Below, one piece after another: positions 50,656 to 57,741 of a stretch of DNA of 64,000 bases. The stretch comes from Pseudomonas nitroreducens (GTDB lineage Bacteria > Pseudomonadota > Gammaproteobacteria > Pseudomonadales > Pseudomonadaceae), in assembly GCF_014204515.1 (NCBI RefSeq), contig NZ_JACHLI010000022.1:1-64000 (forward strand), written 5' to 3'. Made by a program: the position numbers and the translations under genes. The notes below the pieces were generated by a model, which searched no databases, was not told where the DNA came from, and saw only the letters and a list, made by a program, of their open reading frames with translations. Each line of letters opens with the position of its first letter. Positions within the stretch are counted from its first letter, which is position 1.

Positions 50656-51564
50656 ATGTTGAGTTTCCTCCCGCACACCCTGCGCGGCATCCTCGCCACC
50701 CTGATCCTAGTGGTGAGCACGCTGTGCTGGTGCATTCCGCTGCTGGGCATGTCGATCATCAAGCTGCTGCTGCCGTTCAGCGCGGCGCAGCTGGCGCTGA
50801 GCAAGATCATGAGCGTGATCGCCGAAAGCTGGATCACCTGCAACAAGGGCTGGATGAACCTGGTTCGCCGCACCCATTGGGATGTGCAGGGCCTAAAGGG
50901 CCTGGAGTACGACCATTCGTACCTGGTGACCAGCAACCACCAGAGCTGGGTGGACATCCTCGTCCTGCAGTACCAGCTCAACCGCCGTATCCCGCTGCTG
51001 CGCTTCTTCCTCAAGCAGGAGCTGATCTGGGTGCCGGTGATCGGCCTGTGCTGGTGGGCGCTCGATTTCCCCTTCATGAAGCGCTACACCAAGGCCTACC
51101 TGGCCAAGCACCCGGAGAAGAAAGGCAAGGACCTGGAAACCACCCGCAAGGCGTGCGCCAAGTTCAGCCGCATCCCGGTGGCGATCTTCAACTTCCTCGA
51201 AGGCACCCGCTTCACCCAGGCCAAGCATGACGAGCAGAACTCGCCGTTCCAGCACCTGCTCAAGCCCAAGGCCGGCGGCATCGCCTTCGTCCTCGACGCC
51301 ATGGGCGAGCAGCTGCGCACCCTGGTGAACGTCACCATCCATTATCCCGACGGCCGCCCGACCTTCTGGTGCCTGCTCTCCGGCCGCCTGCGTTCGGTGG
51401 TGGTGCGCTTCGAGGAGATGGAAATCCCCCGCCAGTTCGTCGGCAAGAGCTACGACCAGGACGAGGGCTACCGCGCCGAGTTCCAGCTGTGGGTGAACCA
51501 GCTGTGGGAGCGCAAGGACCAGCTGCTGACCCAGCTGCACCGCGAGTTTCCCGCCAAGGCCTGA
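50656..51564 (+). CDS. Lysophospholipid acyltransferase-like protein (PlsC family, YihG-like)
   Basis: 302-residue inner-membrane acyltransferase. Residues 12-40 form a hydrophobic anchor (ATLILVVSTLCWCIPLLGMS). The HX4D catalytic motif is His95-Asp100 in SNHQSWVD; the third family block reads FNFLEGTRFTQAK (EGTR). The long form with a C-terminal WVNQLWERKDQLL segment resembles YihG. It acylates lysophosphatidate-type lipids, affecting membrane composition. It is downstream of pta by 80 bases on the same strand, with its own possible promoter. Confidence 0.88.
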   Translation: MLSFLPHTLRGILATLILVVSTLCWCIPLLGMSIIKLLLPFSAAQLALSKIMSVIAESWITCNKGWMNLVRRTHWDVQGLKGLEYDHSYLVTSNHQSWVDILVLQYQLNRRIPLLRFFLKQELIWVPVIGLCWWALDFPFMKRYTKAYLAKHPEKKGKDLETTRKACAKFSRIPVAIFNFLEGTRFTQAKHDEQNSPFQHLLKPKAGGIAFVLDAMGEQLRTLVNVTIHYPDGRPTFWCLLSGRLRSVVVRFEEMEIPRQFVGKSYDQDEGYRAEFQLWVNQLWERKDQLLTQLHREFPAKA

Positions 51565-51573
51565 TGGACTGTT

Positions 51574-51646
51574 GTAGGAGCGGACTCCGTCCGCGATAGG
51601 CACCGCATCGCGCCGGAAACCCATCGCGAACGGAGTCCGCTCCTAC
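51574..51646. repeat. REPIN (paired GCGGAC-type REP)
   Basis: GTAGGAGCGGACTCCGTCCG and CGAACGGAGTCCGCTCCTAC flank a spacer of about 30 bases, directly after the acyltransferase stop. Confidence 0.88.
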
Positions 51647-51666
51647 GCTCCCTTCCCGCCAGGCAC

Positions 51667-51695
51667 AAAAAAGCCCGCCAATCGGCGGGCTTTTT
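51667..51695 (-). terminator. Intrinsic terminator after OmpA-family gene
   Basis: AAAAAAGCCCGCC, loop AATC, GGCGGGCTTTTT; T-runs on both strands, between the convergent acyltransferase and lipoprotein genes. Confidence 0.88.
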
Positions 51696-51707
51696 CATGG
51701 GCGCAGC

Positions 51708-52418
51708 TTACTGCTGGTACTGCTGGGTCTGCGCGTTCGGCAGGGCCTTCAGGTTGACTTCCACGCGACGGTTCTGCGCGCGGCCGTTGACGTCGGCGTT
51801 GGACGCCACCGGCTGGTCCGGGCCCATGCCGCGGGTGCTGACGCGGGACGGGTCGACGCCCTGGGAAGTCAGGTAGGTCGCCACCGACTGCGCACGGCGC
51901 TGGGACAGGTCCATGTTGTGCTGGCGGCTGCCGGTGCTGTCGGTGTAGCCGACGATCTCGACGCTGTTCTGGTTGAACTCCTTGAACGAGTTGGCCAGGT
52001 TGTTCAGCGGGGTGTAGAAGGACGGCGCGATGTTTGCCGAGTCGGTGGCGAAGGTGATGTTGCCCGGCATGATCAGCTTGATGTCGTCGCCCTGGCGCTC
52101 GACCTGCACGCCGGTGCCCTGCATCTGCTGGCGCAGCTTGGCTTCCTGCTTGTCGGCGTAGTAGCCGTAGCCCGCGGCAGCGGCGCCCACGGCGGCGGCG
52201 CCGATCAGCGCGCCCTTGCCACGGTTGTTGTGGTTGATCGCCGCGCCAGCGACAGCGCCGGCCAGCGCGCCCAGGCCGCCGTACTTGGCGGTCTTGCTGA
52301 CACCGCCTTCGGCGGGAACCTGGGTATTGGGATCGTAAGGATTCTGGGAGGCGCAACCGGCCATGAGGGCAAAGGCGGTGGCAGCCGCAACCATGGACAG
52401 ACTACGTGCGGTGAACAT
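51708..52418 (-). CDS. OmpA-family outer-membrane lipoprotein (YiaD-like)
   Basis: 236-residue lipoprotein. The signal peptide ends in the lipobox LMAGC, giving lipidated Cys22. After a linker comes a glycine-zipper segment (KYGGLGALAGAVAGAAINHN, about 46-80, with GKGALIGAAAVGAAAAGYGY) and a C-terminal OmpA domain (about 105-225) with NITFATDSANI and IVGYTDSTGSRQHNMDLSQR, the peptidoglycan-binding motif. It probably ties the outer membrane to the wall. It is convergent with the acyltransferase gene. Confidence 0.92.
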   Translation of the reverse strand: MFTARSLSMVAAATAFALMAGCASQNPYDPNTQVPAEGGVSKTAKYGGLGALAGAVAGAAINHNNRGKGALIGAAAVGAAAAGYGYYADKQEAKLRQQMQGTGVQVERQGDDIKLIMPGNITFATDSANIAPSFYTPLNNLANSFKEFNQNSVEIVGYTDSTGSRQHNMDLSQRRAQSVATYLTSQGVDPSRVSTRGMGPDQPVASNADVNGRAQNRRVEVNLKALPNAQTQQYQQ

Positions 52419-52502
52419 GACGGATGACTCCTCGAATAGCGAAACACCCAGTAGTGGGCGGCAGGTTAGAGCGTAGGTCGTGCAAATAATTCCGCAGCAA
52501 CC

Positions 52503-53144
52503 TTAAGCACGGATGAAGGGATTCTCCCGCATCTCGTCGCCCAGCCGGGTGTCCGGGCCGTGCCCCGTGACCACGGTCGCCTCTTCGTCCAGCGAATACA
52601 GACGCTCGCGGATCGAACGCTCGATGGTGGCGTAGTCGCCGCCCCACAGGTCGGTGCGGCCGATGCTGCGGCGGAACAGGGTGTCGCCGGCGATCAGCAG
52701 CTTGTCCCGGGGGAACCAGAAGCTCATCGAACCGGGCGTGTGCCCCGGAGTGTGCAGCGCCACGCCGCAGCCGCAGGCCAGCTCCTCGTCATCCTTGAGC
52801 CACTGGTCAGGCGCCGGCACCGGCGTATAGGGCACGCCGAACATCTGGCACTGCATCTCCAGGTTGTCCCAGAGGAACTGGTCGCCCTGGTGCAGGTGCA
52901 GGGTCGCACCGGTCTTCTCCTTCATCTGCCCGGAGGCGAGGAAGTGGTCCAGGTGCGCGTGGGTGTGGATGATGCTGACCACCTTCAGGCCCAGGGTCTC
53001 CAGGCGCTGCAGGATGAGTTCGTGGTCGCCGCCCGGATCGACGACGATGGCCTTCTTCGTCAGCGGATCGCCGATGATCGTGCAGTTGCACTGCAAGGGG
53101 CCGACGGGGAAGGTTTCACGGATCAGGGCAGGCTGGTCGCTCAT
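52503..53144 (-). CDS. MBL-fold metallohydrolase (glyoxalase II-like)
   Basis: 213-residue metallo-beta-lactamase fold enzyme. The metal motif HAHLDH (62-67) is complete, with further ligands in GVALHTPGHTPGSM, LLIAGDTLF and VVTGHGPDT. The short family resembles YcbL-type glyoxalase II. The expected reaction is thioester hydrolysis, for example S-lactoylglutathione, but the substrate is not known. MSDQPALIRE at 53,144 is the start in a frame that otherwise runs into the adjoining AraC gene. Confidence 0.9.
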   Translation of the reverse strand: MSDQPALIRETFPVGPLQCNCTIIGDPLTKKAIVVDPGGDHELILQRLETLGLKVVSIIHTHAHLDHFLASGQMKEKTGATLHLHQGDQFLWDNLEMQCQMFGVPYTPVPAPDQWLKDDEELACGCGVALHTPGHTPGSMSFWFPRDKLLIAGDTLFRRSIGRTDLWGGDYATIERSIRERLYSLDEEATVVTGHGPDTRLGDEMRENPFIRA

Positions 53145-53218
53145 CGAAGGCTCGCTGGGTGGCGGAATAGCACGGCGGTCATTTTCGCCGATCCCGAGGT
53201 CCCCTGGCGAGTCATCCG

Positions 53219-54241
53219 TCAATCGCCCTGGCGGTAGTCCGTGGGCAGCTTGCCGGTCCACTTGCGGAACGCCCGGCGGAAGTTCGACGGGTCGTTGAAG
53301 CCCAGCAGCAGGGCGATCTCGTAGAGCGGCAGGTGGGTGGTGGTGAGGTATTGCAGGGCCAGGCGCTTGCGCACGTCGTCGAGCACTTCCTGGTAGGTGG
53401 TGCCCAGGTTGGAAAGATGTCGACGCAGGCTGCGGCCGCTGGTGTGCAGGTCGGCGGCCACGGCCTCTAGGTCGGGGAACTCGCCGGGGCGCGCCAGCAG
53501 CAGGCGACGGATGCGCGTCAGCAGACCTTCCTGCACGTCCAGCGTGGCCAGCAGCGCCTCGCACTGCTGCTCGCACATCTGCACCGTGGCCGGGTTGGCC
53601 AGGGCCATGGGCCGCGCCAGGTACTCGCTGGGCAGGCCGATGAAGTGGAACGGCTGGTCGAACAGCACCTCGCCGCCGAACACCTCGGCGTAGCGCTCGG
53701 CGTAGTCCGGCCTGGCATGGGCGAAACCGACGCTGACGCCCTGCAGCGGCTCACCGACCAGGAAGCGGGCGATGGTATGCAGGCTGGTCATCAGGCCTTC
53801 GGCGGCGAAGCGGCTGGTGGCGCCGAGGGGAATCGACTCGCTGGCGCGCAGGTAGGAGACGCCGCCGTCCTCGACCATTTCCAGATCATAAGCCAGACCC
53901 AGCACGCGGTAGTACTTCAGGGCGAAGCCAATGGCACGTTCGAGGTTGGCGCTCGACAGCACCGCGTAGCCGAGGATGCCGTGGGTGGAGACGTTCAGCC
54001 GCTGCCCCAGCAACAGCCCGAAGGCCGGCTCGTTGCAGTGCGCCAGGGCGGCGCTGGAGAGCTGGTGGAAGTCGACGAAGGACAGGCGGCCGTTGGGGCT
54101 CTGCAGCACTTCGGGGCGCACGCGGGCCAGCTCGAACAGGCGCGTGCGCGGCACGCCCAGCTCTTCGGCGAGGTCCAGAAGTGCCTGCGCATAGGCGACG
54201 GGCACCAGTTCGGCGGTGAAGTTGAGCGGTTGTTTCATCAT
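53219..54241 (-). CDS. AraC-family regulator (OruR-like)
   Basis: 340-residue AraC regulator with an N-terminal ligand domain of the arabinose-binding/PF12625 type (about 15-205, with PEVLQSPNGRLSFVDFHQLS and STHGILGYAVLSSANLERAI) and a C-terminal HTH (about 235-335, DLEAVAADLHTSGRSLRRHL, then ALLLGFNDPSNFRRAFRKWT). By remembered synteny it matches OruR, the ornithine-utilisation regulator of P. aeruginosa, but no ornithine genes are adjacent here. It is divergent from the metal-dependent hydrolase gene and may regulate it. Starts at 54,241 and 54,238 are equivalent. Confidence 0.85.
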   Translation of the reverse strand: MMKQPLNFTAELVPVAYAQALLDLAEELGVPRTRLFELARVRPEVLQSPNGRLSFVDFHQLSSAALAHCNEPAFGLLLGQRLNVSTHGILGYAVLSSANLERAIGFALKYYRVLGLAYDLEMVEDGGVSYLRASESIPLGATSRFAAEGLMTSLHTIARFLVGEPLQGVSVGFAHARPDYAERYAEVFGGEVLFDQPFHFIGLPSEYLARPMALANPATVQMCEQQCEALLATLDVQEGLLTRIRRLLLARPGEFPDLEAVAADLHTSGRSLRRHLSNLGTTYQEVLDDVRKRLALQYLTTTHLPLYEIALLLGFNDPSNFRRAFRKWTGKLPTDYRQGD

Positions 54242-54359
54242 TTTTCTTATAGTGACCGCTGGCCGGATATGACCGGAAAGTTGGCAGACAATAACCTTGT
54301 GACGCTTTCCCTACAAGCCCACAGTAATGACCATGGACAACCACACCACTGGAGCCGCC

Positions 54360-55199
54360 ATGGCCAGCACCACCCCCGCAGGACTGGAGATCAAGCCCCG
54401 GCACATGGACTTCGATCTGCCCGATCCGCTGCCGCGTCACTGGCACGGCGGAGACGCCTTCAAGTCCCACCTGTTCGACGCCATGTCGGTGCTGTTCCCC
54501 GACGGCGAACGCTTCTTCATCGACTCGGTGCGGCAGTTCCGCGACCAGATCAGCGACCCGGTGCTCAAGGAGCAGATCCGCGGTTTCATCGGCCAGGAAG
54601 GCCATCACAGCCGCGAGCACCTGACCTACAGCCAGCGTCTGCGCGACCTGGGCTACGACGTCACCGCCATCGAGAAGCGCGCCCAGGCGCGCATCCGTTT
54701 CACCCAGAAGAAATTCCCCGCCAAGCGCCAACTGGCGGCGACCGCTGCGCTGGAGCACATCACCGCGATCATGGCCAACGGGCTGCTCACCGACCCGCGC
54801 ACCATGGAAGGCGCCGACCCGGTGATGCAGCGCCTGTGGCGCTGGCACGCGCTGGAGGAGACCGAGCACAAGGCGGTGGCCTTCGACGTCTACAACCAGG
54901 TCTGCGGCAGCCGCAAGCTGCTGCGCCGGGCGATGCGCATGGCGACCTTCTTCTTCGTCCTGGATACCTTCCGCGGCCTGGTACACATGCTCAAGGTCGA
55001 CGGCCTGCTGTGGAACTGGCGCATCTGGCGCGACGGCATCCAGTGGACCTGGGGCAAGCACGGCGTGTTCCGCCCGCTGCTGCGCGAATACCTGGACTTC
55101 TTCAAGTCCGACTTCCACCCCTGGCAGCACAACAACCTCGATGTGCTCTACGAGGTGCGCAAGGAATACGACGCGCAGCCGCTGGCTCACGCCGGCTGA
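54360..55199 (+). CDS. Predicted metal-dependent hydrolase (PF10118)
   Basis: 279-residue protein of the predicted metal-dependent hydrolase family PF10118. EXXH-type motifs suited to a carboxylate-bridged metal pair are visible in GQEGHHSREHLTYSQ (about 79-93) and HALEETEHKAVA. FRDQISDPVLKEQIRGF and the C-terminal LDFFKSDFHPWQHNN are other conserved blocks. The ATG at 54,360 has CTGGAG upstream and is preferred to ATGs at 54,327 and 54,333. It is divergent from the AraC regulator. Biochemical function is not known. Confidence 0.85.
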   Translation: MASTTPAGLEIKPRHMDFDLPDPLPRHWHGGDAFKSHLFDAMSVLFPDGERFFIDSVRQFRDQISDPVLKEQIRGFIGQEGHHSREHLTYSQRLRDLGYDVTAIEKRAQARIRFTQKKFPAKRQLAATAALEHITAIMANGLLTDPRTMEGADPVMQRLWRWHALEETEHKAVAFDVYNQVCGSRKLLRRAMRMATFFFVLDTFRGLVHMLKVDGLLWNWRIWRDGIQWTWGKHGVFRPLLREYLDFFKSDFHPWQHNNLDVLYEVRKEYDAQPLAHAG

Positions 55200-55215
55200 T
55201 TTTCCCTGCACCGAA

Positions 55216-55245
55216 CACCGCCCCGCCCTGTCGGGGCGGTGTCGT
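55216..55245 (+). terminator. Terminator after metal-dependent hydrolase gene
   Basis: CACCGCCCCG, loop CCCTGT, CGGGGCGGTG, then TCGTTTCT; 17 bases after the stop. Confidence 0.75.
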
Positions 55246-55285
55246 TTCTGCCGCTCCTGTAAATCACTTCGGCGCGTCGACCTGC

Positions 55286-55379
55286 GTAGGAGCGGACTCC
55301 GTCCGCGATAGGCCGATCCACCCGCCCGGTTAGTCAGCGGAGTGGCCGACAAGTCATCGCGGACAGAGTCCGCTCCTAC
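55286..55379. repeat. REPIN (paired GCGGAC-type REP, long spacer)
   Basis: GTAGGAGCGGACTCCGTCCG and CGGACAGAGTCCGCTCCTAC inverted around about 54 bases that include a secondary GCGGAGTGGCCG segment. It lies in the 353-base gap between convergent genes at 55,199 and 55,553. Confidence 0.88.
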
Positions 55380-55413
55380 GAAAGCCCCCATCCATCTGCG
55401 CAGATGCCAGGCC

Positions 55414-55489
55414 GTAGGGCGCATAACCTGGAACAGGTTATCCGCCGATCGTTGCTCCGCGGATAACGCTGGCGCGTTATGCGCCCTAC
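55414..55489. repeat. Palindromic repeat with GTAGGGCGCATAAC ends
   Basis: GTAGGGCGCATAACC and CGTTATGCGCCCTAC are near-perfect inverted arms around an inner palindrome GGTTATCCGC / GCGGATAACG. This nested structure differs from both REP families. A shorter relative sits at 57,668-57,696. Confidence 0.75.
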
Positions 55490-55509
55490 GAATAGATATT
55501 CGGCAGAAC

Positions 55510-55540
55510 GAAAAAGCCCGGCGCTGGGCCGGGCTTTTCA
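55510..55540 (-). terminator. Intrinsic terminator after alpha/beta hydrolase gene
   Basis: Minus strand: AAAAGCCCGGCC, loop CAGC, GCCGGGCTTTTT. It lies 13 bases after the hydrolase stop. Confidence 0.88.
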
Positions 55541-55552
55541 TGGGATCAGTCG

Positions 55553-56491
55553 TCAGGCATGCAGGAACCGCAGCGCATCGGCTGCCGACTCCTCGGGGAT
55601 TTCCTCCATCGGGATATGCCCCACGCCGGGATAGACCTTCACCTCGATCCCCGGCACATCGCGCTGCCACATCGGCACGTGGCGCGGCGAGATCCAGCGG
55701 TCGCGCTCGCCCCACATCAGCAGCGTCGGCACTTTCAGCGCGGCGACGCGGGTCGGTGTACCGGTCAGCTCCTCGCGGTTGGCCTTCACCAGCACGCGGA
55801 AGATGTCGATCATCGCGCGGCGGTTGCCCGGCCGGCGGCTGATGTCGTAGTAGCGGTCGATCACCCCCGGCTTGATCCTGCGCGCATCGCCGTAGACTTC
55901 CTTGATGCCCTGGGCCACCAGCGCGCGCGGCATCCACATCGGCATCATGATGCCGGCGCCGGGCAGCACCGCGCTGGCGATCATCAGCGGGACCTTCTGC
56001 ATGTAGTAGCCGGCCGGGTCGATGAGGATCAGCCGCTCCACACGATGGGCGTTGCCCAGCGCGTAGTTCCAGGCGATGTAGCCACCCAGGGAGTTGCCGG
56101 CGATGGACACGCTCTTCAGGTCCAGGCGGTCGAGGAACATACCGAACACCTTCACCAGGCGCTCGCCGTCGTACTCGCGGTCCTCGCCGCCGCCGGTGAG
56201 ACCGAAGCCGGGCACGTCCAGGCGGATGAGGCGGAAGTGCCGGGCCAGTTCGGCGACCCAGCCGTCCCAGGTGTGCAGCGAGGCCATCACGCCGTGGACC
56301 AGCACCAGCACCGGTTTGTCGCGGCTGCCTTCGTCACGGTAGTGGATGTCGAAACCGTCGACACGGATGAACCTGGAACCGGACTCCGGTGATGCGTAGC
56401 GCGCCTTCAGCGCAGCCAGCGGCAGGGCGCCGAAGCCGTAACGGGCGAGGCCCTCGGCCAGCGGCGGTGGCACAGACAATGTAGCGGTCAT
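55553..56491 (-). CDS. Alpha/beta hydrolase (serine type)
   Basis: 312-residue alpha/beta hydrolase with serine nucleophile in AGNSLGG (Ser134), oxyanion loop HGVMASLHTW (66-75) and catalytic His in GVGHIPMEE near the C terminus; the acid is probably in WGERDRW. A cap domain with hydrophobic residues (PLMIASAVLPGAGIMMPMWM, about 170-190) suggests a lipophilic ester or ring-cleavage product as substrate. The ATG at 56,491 has GGGAG upstream; the longer frame is rejected. It follows the metal-dependent hydrolase convergently. Confidence 0.87.
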   Translation of the reverse strand: MTATLSVPPPLAEGLARYGFGALPLAALKARYASPESGSRFIRVDGFDIHYRDEGSRDKPVLVLVHGVMASLHTWDGWVAELARHFRLIRLDVPGFGLTGGGEDREYDGERLVKVFGMFLDRLDLKSVSIAGNSLGGYIAWNYALGNAHRVERLILIDPAGYYMQKVPLMIASAVLPGAGIMMPMWMPRALVAQGIKEVYGDARRIKPGVIDRYYDISRRPGNRRAMIDIFRVLVKANREELTGTPTRVAALKVPTLLMWGERDRWISPRHVPMWQRDVPGIEVKVYPGVGHIPMEEIPEESAADALRFLHA

Positions 56492-56653
56492 GGACGAGTG
56501 ACTCCCGTGCTTGTTGTTCTCGAATGCCGATCTCACCACAGCGCCCGCGCCACCGCGCCCAACCTAGGTAGTGTGATGGCGCGCCACGGATGACGCCGGC
56601 CGTGCACCTCGCTAACCTAGCCCGACCCGCCCTCGCGCAAGGAAAGCCCGTTC

Positions 56654-57541
56654 GTGCCGACCCTGACCCGCCGTTCGCTGTGGCCGCTAGCTGTCCGGTT
56701 AGTGCCCGTGCTGTTGCTGCTCCTTTGCCGCCCTGCCCTGTCCGCCGACCTGTTCTACCTGGGCCAGAAGATTCCCGACATCCAGCGCCCCTGGACCAGT
56801 GCCGACTACCAGTTGCTGATCGAAGCGCTGAAGAAGATCGACGAGACCCAGGTCAACGGCCTGCCCCGGCGCAGCGGTGAGTTCACCGGGCCGATCTACC
56901 AGCGCATGGTCAGCGAGGAGAATTTCCGCCCGCAGCTGAACATCTACGCCCCGCTGGAGCTGCGGCAGAACGAGGCGCGCGAGGTGCTGTTCAAGCTCAA
57001 GGAGCTGATGCGCCTGTACTTCAACTTCCGCGCCGCCAAGCAGCCCTATGGCGCCGAGGCGCTGGGGCTGATGAGCTACTCGCTGCGCGAACAGGCGATC
57101 CTGTTCAACCTGACGGTGGAGTTCTGGATGACCCTGGCGCAGAACGAGCAGCGCAATCCGGTGCGCCTGCAGGGTATGCAGGAAGCCAAGGCCGCCGCCT
57201 CGATGCTGACCAGCAGCGCCTTGGACTACCTGGGCCTCACCGCGCAGTTCGACCGCCAGGACCTGGTGCTCTATAGCGCCGAACTGGCCAAGCAGTTGCC
57301 CGAACTGTTCATCCACCTGCCAGGCGAAGTACGCGCGCAATTGCTCATGCGCGTGGACGAGCTGGCGCAGAAGCACGCCTACCCGGAGGTGCGCGAGAAC
57401 ATGCGCGACCTGCTGCCGGTGCTGCAGGCGATCCAGACCGACGTGCAGAAACAGCTTGCCGCTCCGACCAAGGGCCAGGCTGCGCCGAAGGCGCTGGACT
57501 TGAGCGCGCCGGCGGATGCGGAGAAGAAGAAGGGGCTGTGA
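56654..57541 (+). CDS. Secreted protein of unknown function
   Basis: 295-residue protein, not recognised. A Sec signal peptide is clear: basic MPTLTRRSLWPLAVR, hydrophobic LVPVLLLLLCRPALSA, cleavage before DLFYLGQK. The mature part is helix-rich, with VSEENFRPQLNIYAPLELRQ and LKELMRLYFNFRAAKQPYGA among the most distinctive segments, and ends in a low-complexity tail (APTKGQAAPKALDLSAPADA then EKKKGL). The start is GTG with AAGGAA upstream. It is next to the second LuxR/DUF1329/DUF1302 cassette but convergent with it. Confidence 0.75.
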   Translation: MPTLTRRSLWPLAVRLVPVLLLLLCRPALSADLFYLGQKIPDIQRPWTSADYQLLIEALKKIDETQVNGLPRRSGEFTGPIYQRMVSEENFRPQLNIYAPLELRQNEAREVLFKLKELMRLYFNFRAAKQPYGAEALGLMSYSLREQAILFNLTVEFWMTLAQNEQRNPVRLQGMQEAKAAASMLTSSALDYLGLTAQFDRQDLVLYSAELAKQLPELFIHLPGEVRAQLLMRVDELAQKHAYPEVRENMRDLLPVLQAIQTDVQKQLAAPTKGQAAPKALDLSAPADAEKKKGL

Positions 57542-57566
57542 TGGCTCACTGCTCGAACCGCCGAGC

Positions 57567-57645
57567 GTAGGAGCGGACTCCGTCCGCGATTGGCCTGAGG
57601 CTGCTCTGCAGGTGGGAAGCGATCGCGGACAGAGTCCGCTCCTAC
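57567..57645. repeat. REPIN (paired GCGGAC-type REP)
   Basis: GTAGGAGCGGACTCCGTCCG and CGGACAGAGTCCGCTCCTAC inverted around about 39 bases, in the gap between convergent genes. Confidence 0.88.
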
Positions 57646-57667
57646 GCCAGCTCCGCTACCCCTGCAC

Positions 57668-57696
57668 GGCACATAACGCTGACGGCGTTATGTGCC
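57668..57696. repeat. Hairpin related to the GCGCATAAC palindrome
   Basis: Perfect 12-base stem GGCACATAACGC / GCGTTATGTGCC with loop TGACG. Its ATAACG/CGTTAT core matches the 55,414-55,489 element. It could also help terminate transcription of the secreted-protein gene, though no T-run follows. Confidence 0.65.
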
Positions 57697-57741
57697 TGGG
57701 AGTAGCCGAGAACAGGTTGTTGCTCCCACAACCTCCATCCC

